Shown here: one piece after another, positions 34,977 through 46,099 of the stretch
Position numbering within the stretch: position 1 is the first letter of the stretch
Layout of the letters: every line of letters begins with the position of its first letter
Assembly (NCBI RefSeq): GCF_042653765.1
Contig: NZ_JBHSEZ010000004.1
Coordinates: forward strand, 364,089-428,088
DNA: 64,000 nucleotides
Direction of reading: 5' to 3'
Source of the DNA: Castellaniella denitrificans
GTDB taxonomy: Bacteria; Pseudomonadota; Gammaproteobacteria; Burkholderiales; Burkholderiaceae_B
The notes under the pieces: generated by a model
What the model was told of the DNA's origin: nothing
Seen by the model: only the letters and a program-made list of their open reading frames with translations
Database searches by the model: none
Program-made: the position numbers and the translations under genes

Positions 34977-35447
34977 ATGTCCATGGCGATGACGCCCCGG
35001 CGGAACCGATCATCCGGCACTCCGGCCCTGGAATGGCTGGACCGCCATCCCCAGGGCGCGCCCATGATGCAGACGGCCCGCGAACTGCTGGCCGTCCAGG
35101 CCGTGCTGGCGGGCACCTTGCCGCCCGCCCTGGCGCGCCGGATCCGGGTCGCCCGCATCGATGGACCGCAAATCACCGTGATGGTTCCCGGCCCGGCGCA
35201 CGCCGCCCGGCTGCGCCAGATGACCGAAGCCGCCGCCGGCCGGATCCGGGAAGCCGGCTGGCCCGTCGAACGCATTGTCGTCCGGATCGACGCCGCCATG
35301 GACCGGACCTGGACGGAAAAGCCACGCCGGGAAGCCGAACCCCTGGGGGAAGACGCCCTGAGATCCTTCGAGGACCTGGAACGCCGGGTGGCGCCCGGCC
35401 CCCTGGCCGACGCCATCGGCCGGCTGCTGCGCCATCATCGTTCGTGA
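34977..35447 (+). CDS. DUF721/DciA-like protein, candidate replicative helicase loader
   Basis: A 156-residue basic protein with a DUF721 core (about 20-95, QTARELLAVQAVLAGTLPPALARRIRVARI and ITVMVPGPAHAARLRQM). DciA proteins load or support DnaB in bacteria lacking DnaC, and in Pseudomonas the gene lies next to lpxC and secA as here. This identity is inferred from domain and position. Three in-frame ATGs (34977, 34983, 34989) are possible starts and none has a clear ribosome-binding site. It is embedded as the only plus-strand gene among envelope genes on the other strand. Confidence 0.7.
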   Translation: MSMAMTPRRNRSSGTPALEWLDRHPQGAPMMQTARELLAVQAVLAGTLPPALARRIRVARIDGPQITVMVPGPAHAARLRQMTEAAAGRIREAGWPVERIVVRIDAAMDRTWTEKPRREAEPLGEDALRSFEDLERRVAPGPLADAIGRLLRHHRS

Positions 35448-35502
35448 CGGCGATGAAACGGCGGCCGCATGGCGGCCGCCGCCCGAGGACCGGTCCGCCC
35501 GC

Positions 35503-36426
35503 TCAGGCAAGCTGCCAGTCGCGCGTGAAGGCGGCGGGCGCGGTGTCGCGCGATTCGTAGCTGACCAATTCCCAGCAATCCTGCCGGGCCAGCAGGGCGC
35601 GCACCAGCTGGTTGTTCAGGCCGTGGCCGGACTTGCAGGCGACGTAGCGCGCCACCAGGGGCTTGCCGGCCAGGTACAGGTCCCCGATGGCGTCGAGGAT
35701 CTTGTGCTTGACGAATTCGTCGTCGTACCGGAGCCCGTCGGCGTTCAGGACGCGGTATTCGTCCATGACGATGGCGTTGTCCAGGCTGCCGCCGCGCGCC
35801 AGGCCCATGGAGCGCAGGGCCTCGACTTCGCTGGCGAACCCGAAGGTGCGCGCGCGGGCGATGGTCTTGACGTAGGAATCCCGGGCGAAGTCGACTTCGG
35901 CCGCGTTGGCCGTGGAATCGATGGCGGGATGCCGGAAATCGATGGAGAAGGACAGAGCGAAGCCGTCGTAGGGTTCCAGCCGCGCCCATTTGGCGGCCGG
36001 ACCTTCGCCTTCGCACACTTCGACGGGCTTCAGCACCCGCAGGAAGCGTTTCGGCGCGGCCTGCTCCAGCAGGCCGGCGCTGCGCAGCAGGTAGACGAAA
36101 GTGCCCGCGCTGCCGTCCATGATGGGGACTTCCTCGGCGTCGAGGTCGACGTGCAGATTGTCCACGCCCAGCCCGGCCAGGGCCGACATCAGGTGCTCGA
36201 CGGTGGACACACGCACGGAACCCTGCTGCAGGACCGAGGCCATGCGGGTATCGCCGACGGCGTCGGCGCGCGCGGGCAGGTCCACGATCTCGGGCAGGTC
36301 CACGCGGTGGAAGACGATGCCGGTATTGGGCTCGGCCGGGCGCAGGGTGATTTCCACGCGGCGGCCGGAATGCAGGCCCACTCCGGTGGTGGACACGGCT
36401 TGTTTGATGGTGCGCTGCAGGAGCAT
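35503..36426 (-). CDS. lpxC: UDP-3-O-acyl-N-acetylglucosamine deacetylase
   Basis: A 307-residue Zn-dependent deacetylase, the first committed step of lipid A synthesis. The zinc ligands are in VEHLMSAL (His near 79) and HKILDAIGDL (His/Asp near 236-240). The catalytic His is in KSGHGLNNQ. ATG at 36426 gives the usual N-terminus MLLQRTIKQ; an upstream in-frame ATG would add 16 atypical residues. It follows ftsZ after 240 bases that contain a hairpin and a TACAAT hexamer (minus, 36490-36495), so it may have its own promoter as well as read-through. Confidence 0.96.
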   Translation of the reverse strand: MLLQRTIKQAVSTTGVGLHSGRRVEITLRPAEPNTGIVFHRVDLPEIVDLPARADAVGDTRMASVLQQGSVRVSTVEHLMSALAGLGVDNLHVDLDAEEVPIMDGSAGTFVYLLRSAGLLEQAAPKRFLRVLKPVEVCEGEGPAAKWARLEPYDGFALSFSIDFRHPAIDSTANAAEVDFARDSYVKTIARARTFGFASEVEALRSMGLARGGSLDNAIVMDEYRVLNADGLRYDDEFVKHKILDAIGDLYLAGKPLVARYVACKSGHGLNNQLVRALLARQDCWELVSYESRDTAPAAFTRDWQLA

Positions 36427-36567
36427 GGGAGTCTTCGTCGATGTAAAAGCGGCCCTGCGAAGCGCGCCTCGCATAGCCTGATCTCACGCATTGTAATCAA
36501 TATCCGGGTTTTCCACGATGGCCGAATGCAACACAACCGATGCGAATGCAAGCAAAACCAATGCGAA

Positions 36568-36603
36568 GGCGCGCCTTCCCCCAGGGGCAGGGGAAGACGC
36601 GCC
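36568..36603 (-). other. Hairpin between ftsZ and lpxC
   Basis: Arms GGCGCGCCTTCCCC (36568-36581) and GGGGAAGACGCGCC (36590-36603) pair with one mismatch. It lies about 64 bases after the ftsZ stop. There is no clean T-run, so it may attenuate or stabilise the ftsZ mRNA rather than terminate. Confidence 0.5.
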
Positions 36604-36666
36604 AGGCGCCGCGAACTGCTGTGTACGACAGCCGCGATGTGAGGTGATGCGCCGAAGCGGACCGGG

Positions 36667-37836
36667 TCAGTCGGCCTGCTTGCGCAGGAAGGCCGGAATG
36701 TCGAAGTGATCCATGCCGGCCGTCTCCAGCGCCCGGACCTGGGCCGAGGCATGGCTGCGCGGATTGCGGATCACGGACGGCACGTCCGTGCCGGAGAAGT
36801 CATGGCCGACTCCCACCGGCATGTTGTCCGTGCCGGTGCGCTGGGCCTCGACATTGTTCGACACCAGCTGCGGACGGGCCGCGGCGGAACCCAGGCCGGT
36901 GGCGACCACCGTGACGCGCAGGTCCTCGCCCATGGACTCGTCGTAGGCCGTGCCGAAGATCACCGTGGCGTCGGCCGAGGCGTAGCTGCCGATCGTGTCC
37001 ATGATCTCGCGGGTCTCGCGCATCTTCAGCGAACGGCTGGCGGTGATGTTCACCAGGACGCCGCGCGCGCCGTGCAGGTCCACGCCTTCCAGCAGCGGGC
37101 AGGCGATCGCCTGCTCGGCCGCGATGCGGGCCCGGTCGGGACCGGAAGCCACGGCCGTGCCCATCATGGCCTGGCCCTGTTCGCCCATGATCGTCTTCAC
37201 GTCCTCGAAGTCGACGTTGACGTTGCCCTCGACGTTGATGATCTCGGCGATCCCGGCGCAGGCGTTGTGCAGCACGTCGTCGGCCGCGCGGAAGCAGTCT
37301 TCCTGCGTGGCGTCCTCGTCCATCAGCTCGTACAGGTTCTCGTTGAGCACGACCACCAGCGAATGGACATGGCGCGACAGTTCGCGGATGCCTTCCTCGG
37401 CCATGCGCATGCGCTTGCTGCCTTCGAAGACGAAGGGCTTGGTGACCACGCCCACCGTCAGGATGCCGAGCTCCTTGGCGACTTCGGCCACCACGGGGCC
37501 GGCCCCCGTCCCGGTGCCGCCGCCCATGCCGGCGGTGATGAACACCATGTGGGCGCCGTTCAGCGCCGCGCGGATTTCCTCGCGCGCGGTCTCGGCGGCG
37601 GCGCGCCCCTGCTCCGGCTTGGCGCCGGCGCCCAGGCCGGTGCGGCCCAGCCGGATCTGGACCGGCGCCTCGCTGGTGACCAGCGCCTGGGCATCGGTAT
37701 TCGCGCAGACGAATTCCACCCCCTGCACGCCCGAACGGATCATATGGGCCACGGCGTTGCCGCCCGCCCCGCCGACACCCACGACCTTGATCACGGTGCC
37801 GTTCCTGCTGGTATCCAGCATTTCAAAATTCATCAT
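36667..37836 (-). CDS. ftsZ: Cell division tubulin homologue FtsZ
   Basis: A 389-residue GTPase that polymerises into the division ring. It has nucleotide-binding GVGGAGGNAV, the tubulin signature GGGTGTGAGPVVAEVAKELG (about 105-124), and the T7 loop NVDFEDVKTIM. The C-terminal partner-binding peptide DIPAFLRKQAD is recognised by FtsA and ZipA in relatives. ATG at 37836 has AGGGAG six bases upstream, and a second ATG follows immediately. It comes after ftsA with a 76-base gap. Confidence 0.97.
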   Translation of the reverse strand: MMNFEMLDTSRNGTVIKVVGVGGAGGNAVAHMIRSGVQGVEFVCANTDAQALVTSEAPVQIRLGRTGLGAGAKPEQGRAAAETAREEIRAALNGAHMVFITAGMGGGTGTGAGPVVAEVAKELGILTVGVVTKPFVFEGSKRMRMAEEGIRELSRHVHSLVVVLNENLYELMDEDATQEDCFRAADDVLHNACAGIAEIINVEGNVNVDFEDVKTIMGEQGQAMMGTAVASGPDRARIAAEQAIACPLLEGVDLHGARGVLVNITASRSLKMRETREIMDTIGSYASADATVIFGTAYDESMGEDLRVTVVATGLGSAAARPQLVSNNVEAQRTGTDNMPVGVGHDFSGTDVPSVIRNPRSHASAQVRALETAGMDHFDIPAFLRKQAD

Positions 37837-37912
37837 GATTGACTCCCTCACATACGGAAAAACGAACAACTTCCCCTGAAAAGCCCACGTCCAGGGCGGC
37901 CTTGCCGCCGCC

Positions 37913-39139
37913 TCAGTTCATGAACCACTCCTTCATGCGCGCCAGAATGGATTTGACCGTTCCCTTCTGCTGCGCCACCTTGCGGCCGCGGGCACGCTGC
38001 ATGCGCGCCTCGGTCAGCAAGCCCATCACCGTCGAGAAGCGCGGATTGCGCATCACGTCGGCCAGACTTCCTTCGTACATGGGCACGGCGACGCGCACCG
38101 GCTTGAGGAACACGTCCTCGGCCAGTTCCACCATGCCCGGCATGAGCGCCGTCCCGCCGGTCAGCACGACCCCGGACGACAGCAATTCCTCGTAGCCCGA
38201 TTCGCGCACCACCTGCTGCACGAAACCGAACAGTTCCTCCATGCGCGGCTCGATCACCGCGCCCAGGGCCTGGCGCTTGACGCTGCGGTTGGGGCGGTCC
38301 CCCAGGCCCGGCACTTCGATCATTTCCTCGGCGTCGACCAGCGCCTGCTTGGCGATGCCGTGGCGCAGCTTGATTTCCTCGGCGTCCGGCGTCGGCGTGC
38401 GCAGCATGGCCGCGATGTCGCTGGTGACCTGGTCGCCCGCGATCGGGATCACCGAGGTGTGGCGGATCGCGCCGCCGGTGTAGATGGCGATGTCGGTGGT
38501 GCCGCCGCCGATGTCCACCAGCACCACGCCCAGTTCCTTCTCGTCGGCCGTCAGGCAGGACAGGCTGGAGGCGAGCGGCTGCAGGATCAGGTCCTGGACC
38601 TCCAGGCCGCAGCGGCGCACGCACTTGACGATGTTCTGGGCCGCGCTGACCGCGCCCGTGACGATGTGCACGCGCACTTCCAGGCGCATGCCGCTCATGC
38701 CGATCGGCTCGCGGATGTCCTCCTGCGCGTCGACGATGAATTCCTGCGTCAGCACGTGCAGCACCTGCTGGTCGGTCGGGATGTTCACGGCCTTGGCCGT
38801 CTCGATCACGCGCGCCACGTCGGTGGCGGTGACTTCCTTGTCCTTGACCGCCACCATGCCGCTGGAATTGAAGCTGGTGATGTGGCTGCCCGCGATGCCG
38901 GTATAGACCTCGCGGATCTTGCAGTCGGCCATCAGCTCGGCTTCCTCCAGCGCGCGCTGGATCGAATTCACGGTGGACTCGATGTTGACCACCACGCCCT
39001 TGCGCATGCCTTCGGATTCGTGCTGTCCCAGGCCCAGCACCTCGAACCCGCCGTCGGGCAGGATTTCGGCAACGACGGCGGCCACCTTGCTGGTGCCGAT
39101 ATCGAGTGCAACGATCAGGTCTTTGATGTCACGGGTCAT
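37913..39139 (-). CDS. ftsA: Cell division protein FtsA
   Basis: A 408-residue actin-like protein that tethers FtsZ filaments to the membrane. Phosphate-1 is ALDIGTSKVAAVVAE, the 1C/SHS2 subdomain follows, and phosphate-2 is LVDIGGGTTDIAIYTGG. The C-terminal amphipathic helix is KSILARMKEWFMN. ATG at 39139 overlaps the ftsQ stop (ATGA). Confidence 0.96.
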   Translation of the reverse strand: MTRDIKDLIVALDIGTSKVAAVVAEILPDGGFEVLGLGQHESEGMRKGVVVNIESTVNSIQRALEEAELMADCKIREVYTGIAGSHITSFNSSGMVAVKDKEVTATDVARVIETAKAVNIPTDQQVLHVLTQEFIVDAQEDIREPIGMSGMRLEVRVHIVTGAVSAAQNIVKCVRRCGLEVQDLILQPLASSLSCLTADEKELGVVLVDIGGGTTDIAIYTGGAIRHTSVIPIAGDQVTSDIAAMLRTPTPDAEEIKLRHGIAKQALVDAEEMIEVPGLGDRPNRSVKRQALGAVIEPRMEELFGFVQQVVRESGYEELLSSGVVLTGGTALMPGMVELAEDVFLKPVRVAVPMYEGSLADVMRNPRFSTVMGLLTEARMQRARGRKVAQQKGTVKSILARMKEWFMN

Positions 39140-39939
39140 GGTCTGGTCGATCGGGAGGGTGCTGAGGTTTCGGGAGACAGCGTGATGGCGAATCCGTTCG
39201 GATAGCGCAGATCGGCGCTGGCGATCATGCGGCCGCCCAGGCGCCGGGTCAGCTCCGGCCAGGCCTGGACGAAACGTTCGATGCGGGCGGCGAACGGCAG
39301 GGCGCCGGAGCGCCCATGAGGGTCGGCGACGTCGGCGGCCGGGTCCCGGCCCAGCGTCAGGCGCACGTCGTCGGACAGCGTGACCTCCCAGGCGTAGCGC
39401 GGGGTCAGCGTGGCCTCGCGCACGCTCAGGCCCAGCGGAGCGAACCAGCGGGCGATCTCGGCGTAGCGCTGCACCACCAGCCGCTCGGAATTCACGGGGC
39501 CGTTCAGCTGGGGCAGGTCCAAGTCGTCGGGCAACTCGCCCTGGTTGGCCGTGAAGGCCTCGCCCCAGGTGTTGATCATCTGGTTCTCGTTCCAGTAGGC
39601 CAGCGGCTGCTGCTCTTCGATGCGCACCTGCAGCGTGGACGGCCACACCCGCCGGACGATGGCATGCCGCACCCAGGGCGCGGTCTCGATGCGGCGCCGG
39701 GCCGCGTCCAGGTCCATCAGGAAGAAATTGCCCCGCACCTGCCCCGCCAGGGCGGTCTGCAGGTTCAGCGGCGTGACGTATTGCAGGGTGGAGCCGGCCG
39801 CCGGGGCCAGCTCGATCCGGGAAATCGAGAAATAAGGCCGCCGGATGGTCCAGACCACGGCCCCGACCACGATGGACAACACCGCCAGCAAAGCCAGCAG
39901 GTTGGCGATCAGATTGGTCAGTCGGGCTTCGGCGAACAC
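39136..39939 (-). CDS. ftsQ: Cell division protein FtsQ
   Basis: A 267-residue bitopic divisome protein. It has a short cytoplasmic start, one transmembrane helix (about 9-32, LIANLLALLAVLSIVVGAVV), then a POTRA domain (FSISRIEL...VRRVWPSTLQVRIEEQQPLAYW) and the beta domain. GTG at 39939 follows GAGGAG by six bases; no ATG is available near the membrane helix. It joins the FtsL-FtsB-type complex. Confidence 0.93.
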   Translation of the reverse strand: MFAEARLTNLIANLLALLAVLSIVVGAVVWTIRRPYFSISRIELAPAAGSTLQYVTPLNLQTALAGQVRGNFFLMDLDAARRRIETAPWVRHAIVRRVWPSTLQVRIEEQQPLAYWNENQMINTWGEAFTANQGELPDDLDLPQLNGPVNSERLVVQRYAEIARWFAPLGLSVREATLTPRYAWEVTLSDDVRLTLGRDPAADVADPHGRSGALPFAARIERFVQAWPELTRRLGGRMIASADLRYPNGFAITLSPETSAPSRSTRP

Positions 39940-39953
39940 GTCCGGCTCCTCCC

Positions 39954-40891
39954 TCAGGCCGCGGGGCGCAGCTTGCAGCGCGCCGTCGACAGGATTTCCA
40001 CGCACAGCCGGCCGTAGCTCATGCCGGCGGCCCGGGCGCCCATGGGCACGAGCGAATGGCTCGTCATGCCCGGCGAGGTGTTCATTTCCAGCAGCCAGGG
40101 CCGGTCCTGCCCGTCGAGCATCACGTCGGCCCGGCCCCAGCCCTCGCAGCCCAGCGCCCGGTAGGCCCGCACGGCCAGGTCCTGGATGTGCCGCGTCAGG
40201 TCGGCCGGCAGATCGGCCGGGCAGTCGTAGCGGGTGTCGTTGGACACGTACTTGTGCTCGTAGTCGTAGTTGCCCTGGGGCGCGATGATCTCGATCACCG
40301 GCAGCGCCCGGGCCTCCGCCCCCGCGCCCAGGACCGGGATGGTCAGCTCGCGCCCCCGGATGAACTGCTCGGCCAGGGCGATGTCGTCGAAACGGCAGGC
40401 CAGCGCCTGCGCGTCGCGCAGCTGGCCGGCCGACTCGACCCGCGTCAGGCCCAGCGTCGAGCCCTCGTGCGGCGGCTTGACGATCAGCGGCAGGCCCAGC
40501 GTCTCGATCAGCGCCGACGGGTCGGCGTCGCAGGCCAGCTCGGCGAAGCGCGGCGTGGGCAGCCCGTGCTGCAGCCACAGGCGCTTGGTGGCGATCTTGT
40601 CCATGGCCAGGCAGGAGGCCAGCGGCCCGCTGCCGGTATAGGGGATCCGCAGCAGTTCCAGCGCGCCTTGCAGCGTGCCGTCCTCGCCGTAGCGCCCGTG
40701 CAGGGCGATGAAGACGCGATCGAAGCCCGCCGCGGCCAGCTCCGCCAGGCTGCGCTCCCCGGTGTCGAACAGATGGGCGTCCACGCCCTCCTCGCGCAGC
40801 GCGGCGCAGACCCCGGCGCCCGACATCAGCGAGACTTCCCGCTCGGCCGAACTGCCGCCGTACAGCACGCCCACGCGGCCGAATGCCTGGC

Positions 40892-40895
<4 letters not shown>
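39954..40895 (-). CDS. ddlB: D-alanine-D-alanine ligase
   Basis: A 313-residue ATP-grasp ligase making the D-Ala-D-Ala dipeptide added by MurF. Visible are VLYGGSSAEREVSLMSG, ALHGRYGEDGTLQGALE, PPHEGSTLG, and the metal-binding LLEMNTSPGMTSHSL. ATG at 40895 overlaps the murC stop (ATGA). Length is normal for DdlB. Confidence 0.95.
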
Positions 40896-42294
<1,399 letters not shown>

Positions 42295-42298
<4 letters not shown>

Positions 42299-43368
42299 GC
42301 CGATTCCTCCAGGCTATGGACGCAGGCATCGGCGATCAGTTGCGCGGCGTTCAGACTTGCATGTTCGCGGGCATGGGCGGCCACGGCGGCGAGTTCGGGC
42401 CGCTGGCGGGCGGCCAGCCAGGCCGACAGCCCGGCCGCGTCCAGGTCGGCCTGGCGCATCATCCAGCCGCCCCCGCATTCCGACAGGTAGCGGGCGTTGG
42501 CCGTCTGGTGGTCGTCGATGGCGTGCGGCAGCGGGATGAACAGGGCCGCCACGCCCACGGCCGCGACCTCGGCCACGGTCATGGCGCCGGCCCGGCAGAC
42601 GACCAGGTCGGCCCAGCCCAGGGCCTCGGCCATGTCGTCGATGAAGGCCGAGACCTCCCCTTCGACGCCCAGGCGTTCGTAATTCCGGCGCACGCCCTCG
42701 GCGTGGCGCTCGCCCGCCTGGTGGCGGACCCACGGCCGGGACTCCGCCGGCAGCAGCGCCAGGGCCTCGGGCACCAATTCGTTCAGGCGGGCCGCCCCCA
42801 GGCTGCCCCCTACCACCAGCAGGCGCAGCGGCCCCTGGCGGCCGGCGTAGCGTTCGCCCGCCGGCGCCATCGATTCCAGCGCGGCGCGCACCGGATTGCC
42901 CACCATCAGGGCATCGGGCAGCGCCCCCGGAAAGCCGCACAGCGCCCGGCTGGCGAAACGGGCCAGGACGCGGTTGGCGGTGCCCGCCACGGCGTTCTGC
43001 TCGTGCACGACCAGGGGGATGCCCGCCAGGCGCGCCATCAGCCCGCCCGGGAAGGCCGCGTAGCCGCCCATGCCCAGCACGACGTCGGGACGGTGCGCGC
43101 GCAGCAGCCGGCGCGCCCGCAGGCAGGCGGCGCCCAGGGTGAACGGCAGTTTCAGCAGGGCCGCGGCGCCCTTGCCTCGCACGCCGCCGAAGCGCAGCGG
43201 CAGCAGCTCGATGCCGCGCGCCGGCACCAGCCGGCCTTCCATGCGGTCCGGATCGCCCAGCCACAGCACCCGCCAGCCGGCGGCGCGCAGGACCTCGGCC
43301 ACGGCCAGCCCCGGCATGATGTGCCCGCCCGTGCCGCCCGCCATGACGAGGATCGTGCGCGCGCTCAT
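42295..43368 (-). CDS. murG: UDP-GlcNAc:lipid I N-acetylglucosaminyltransferase
   Basis: A 357-residue GT-B glycosyltransferase converting lipid I to lipid II at the inner face of the membrane. The glycine-rich loop is MAGGTGGHIMPGLAVA, the second loop LLVVGGSLGAARLNE, and the UDP-GlcNAc site CRAGAMTVAEVAAVG with PLPHAIDDHQTANA. ATG at 43368 overlaps the ftsW stop. Confidence 0.96.
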
Positions 43369-44570
43369 CGGCGTTTCCCCCGCATCATGCAGCGGGTCTC
43401 GTAGTCCACCCGCAGCAGCAGCGCGATGGCCGCCAGGTTCATGACGATGCCCGAACCGCCGTAGCTGACCAGCGGCAGGGTCAGCCCCTTGGTGGGCAGC
43501 AGGCCCAGGCAGACGCCGACGTTGATGAAGGCCTGCACGCCCATCCACAGGGCCACGCCCTGGGCGACCAGGCCGTCGAAGACCCGTTCCAGCACCATGG
43601 CCTGGCGGGCGATGTCGAAGCCGCGCAGCACGACGTAGACGAACACGGCGATCAGGCACAGCACCCCGACCAGGCCGAGCTCCTCGCCGATGACGGCGAC
43701 GATGAAGTCGGTATGCGCCTCGGGCAGGTAATGCAGCTTTTCGATGCTGGCGCCCAGGCCGACGCCGAACCATTCCCCCCGCCCCAGCGCGATCAGGGAG
43801 TGGGACAGCTGGTAGGCGCTGCCGTAGGCGTTGTCCGGGTTCCAGGGGTCCAGGTAGACGAACAGGCGCTCGCGGCGCCAGGGCGACAGCCAGATCAGCA
43901 TCAGGAAGCTCGACATCACCCCGCCCAGCAGCAGGGTGAACAGCTTGAGGTTGATCCCGCCGATGAAGAGGATGCCGACGGCGATGGCGCCGATGACGAT
44001 GAAGGCGCCCAGGTCGGGCTCCAGCAGCAGCAGCACCCCGACCAGCATCAGCGCCAGCGCCATGGGAGCGAAGCCGCGCACGAAGCCGCGCACGAAGCCC
44101 TGCAGGTGGGACTGCTTGCGCACCACGTAATCGGCCGCGTACAGCAGGATAGCGGCCTTCATCAGTTCCGAGGGCTGGAAATTCACCGGCCCCAGGGGCA
44201 GCCAGCGCCGGGCGCCGTTGACCTCGCGGCCGATGCCGGGCACCAGCACCACCACCAGCAGGGCCAGCGCCAGCGCGAACAGGGGCAGCGAGACCTTCTG
44301 CCAGATCCGCATCGGCACGCTGGCGGTGAACAGCGCCGCCAGCAGGCCGATGACGATGAAGGCGGCATGGCGGCCGACGAAATAGAAGCGGCCGTAGCTT
44401 TCATAGCGCGGCCCGTCGGCCAGGGCGATCGAGGCGGAATACACCATGAGCAGGCCGAACAGGACCAGGGCGCTGACCGCCACGATCAGGCCCACGTCCA
44501 CGCTGGGCATGGCGGTGCGTCCCGGACGCACCGCGTTCACGCCGCCGCTCAGGGTGCCCAGTACGCTCAT
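43365..44570 (-). CDS. ftsW: Septal peptidoglycan glycosyltransferase FtsW
   Basis: A 401-residue SEDS-family polymerase with about ten membrane helices, paired with FtsI. Conserved features include GPVNFQPSELMKAA, the AHTDFIVAVIGEELG loop carrying the family's catalytic-loop signature, and the C-terminal GLTLPLVSYGGSG. ATG at 44570 overlaps the murD stop. RodA would be the alternative, but the dcw position decides for FtsW. Confidence 0.95.
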   Translation of the reverse strand: MSVLGTLSGGVNAVRPGRTAMPSVDVGLIVAVSALVLFGLLMVYSASIALADGPRYESYGRFYFVGRHAAFIVIGLLAALFTASVPMRIWQKVSLPLFALALALLVVVLVPGIGREVNGARRWLPLGPVNFQPSELMKAAILLYAADYVVRKQSHLQGFVRGFVRGFAPMALALMLVGVLLLLEPDLGAFIVIGAIAVGILFIGGINLKLFTLLLGGVMSSFLMLIWLSPWRRERLFVYLDPWNPDNAYGSAYQLSHSLIALGRGEWFGVGLGASIEKLHYLPEAHTDFIVAVIGEELGLVGVLCLIAVFVYVVLRGFDIARQAMVLERVFDGLVAQGVALWMGVQAFINVGVCLGLLPTKGLTLPLVSYGGSGIVMNLAAIALLLRVDYETRCMMRGKRR

Positions 44571-46099
44571 GCGATTTCTCCGCGCTCGATCGCCAGTTCA
44601 CGCACGGCCTCGACGAAGCAGGCGCTGCGGTGGGCGTAGTTGCGGAACATGTCCATGCTGGCGCAGGCCGGCGACAGCAGCACGGCGTCGCCCGGCCGCG
44701 CCAGTTCCAGGCCCCGGGCCACGGCTTCCTCCAGCGTCGCGCAGGATTGCAGCGGCACCTCGCAGTCCGCCAGCGCCCGGCCGATCAGCGGCCCGTCCTG
44801 GCCGATCAGCAGCACGGCGCGCGCATGGGCGCGCACGGCCGGCGCCAGGGGCGCGAAATCCTGGCCCTTGCCCAGGCCGCCGGCGATCAGCACCACCGGC
44901 CGGCCCAGCCCCTTCAGGGCGGCCAGGGTGGCGCCCACGTTGGTGCCCTTGCTGTCGTCGATGAAATCGACGCCCGCGACCGAGCGCACGAATTCCGTGC
45001 GGTGGGCCTCGCCCCGGTAGGTCCGCAGGGCATGCAGCATCGGCGCCCATTCCAGGCCGATGGCGCGGCCCAGGGCCAGCGCCGCCAGCGCATTGAGCGC
45101 GTTATGGGCGCCCTGGATCCGCAGCGCCTCGGCCGGCATCAGCGCCTGGGCGGCGGCTGCGGGCCGCCGGGCGGGGGCTTCGTCGCGCGCCGCGCGGCGG
45201 CGGCGGACCGGGACGGCGGGATCGGCTTCGGCCTCGGGCGCGGCGGCCAGCCAGGCCAGGCCCTGCTGCGTCAGCAGGCCGAAGTCCCCCGCCAGGACCG
45301 GGGCGTCCGACCCGAAGGCGCGCACGCGCTCGCCGGCCAGATCGCCGGCCATGTCCCGCACCAGCGGATCGTCGCGGTTGACGACGGCGATCCGCGCCAT
45401 CTCCAGCAGCCGCGCCTTGGCCGCCGCGTAGGCCCGCATCGAGCCATGCCAGTCCAGGTGATCCTGCGTGACGTTGAGCACCGTGGCCGCGTCGGGCGCC
45501 AGGGTGGAGGTGGCCTCCAGCTGGAAGCTGGACAGTTCCAGCACCCAGACTTCGGGCAGGTCGTCCCGGTCCAGCGCGTCCTTCAGGCTGGCGAGCGCGG
45601 CCGGGCCGATGTTGCCGGCCGCGCGCACGCGGCGGCCGCTCGCCTCGACCAGGTGGCGCGTCAGCGACGTGACCGTGGTCTTGCCGTTGGTGCCCGTCAC
45701 CGCCAGCAGGGCCGGCGCATAGCCGTGCGCGCGCAGGTCGGACAGGGCGCGGGCGAACAGTTCGATCTCGCCCAGGATCTCGACGCCCCGTTCGCGCGCC
45801 GCCGCCAGCAGGCCGGCCACGGGGGCTTCGTGAGGGTTCAGGCCCGGGCTGAGCACCAGCGTATGGACTTCGTCGAGCGCCTCGGGCGCCAGGGCCCGGG
45901 GCCCCAGGCGCAGGTCGGCGTCGATGCCGTCCGCCTTCAGGTCGTCCAGCCCGCCCGGCCGCTCGCGCGTGTCCAGCACCCGCAGGCGGGCGCCGCACGC
46001 GGCGCACCAGCGCGCCGCCGCCGCGCCCGTTTCCCCCAATCCCAGGATCAGGGTCAGGCCGTCGCGGCGCAGGGAGGGGAAGTCGCAGGCGTTCGTCAT
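44567..46099 (-). CDS. murD: UDP-N-acetylmuramoylalanine-D-glutamate ligase
   Basis: A 510-residue Mur ligase adding D-Glu. The N-terminus LILGLGETGAAAARW binds the UDP-sugar, the ATP loop is AVTGTNGKTTVTSLT, and late blocks include DFIDDSKGTNVGATLAAL and LLSPACASMDMFRNYA. It is longer than the ~440-residue E. coli enzyme. A low-complexity basic/Ala-rich insertion (around residues 290-325: VRRRRAARDEAPARRP) splits the central domain just before the IQGAHNALNALAA motif. It overlaps mraY and ftsW by ATGA junctions. Confidence 0.95.
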   Translation of the reverse strand: MTNACDFPSLRRDGLTLILGLGETGAAAARWCAACGARLRVLDTRERPGGLDDLKADGIDADLRLGPRALAPEALDEVHTLVLSPGLNPHEAPVAGLLAAARERGVEILGEIELFARALSDLRAHGYAPALLAVTGTNGKTTVTSLTRHLVEASGRRVRAAGNIGPAALASLKDALDRDDLPEVWVLELSSFQLEATSTLAPDAATVLNVTQDHLDWHGSMRAYAAAKARLLEMARIAVVNRDDPLVRDMAGDLAGERVRAFGSDAPVLAGDFGLLTQQGLAWLAAAPEAEADPAVPVRRRRAARDEAPARRPAAAAQALMPAEALRIQGAHNALNALAALALGRAIGLEWAPMLHALRTYRGEAHRTEFVRSVAGVDFIDDSKGTNVGATLAALKGLGRPVVLIAGGLGKGQDFAPLAPAVRAHARAVLLIGQDGPLIGRALADCEVPLQSCATLEEAVARGLELARPGDAVLLSPACASMDMFRNYAHRSACFVEAVRELAIERGEIA

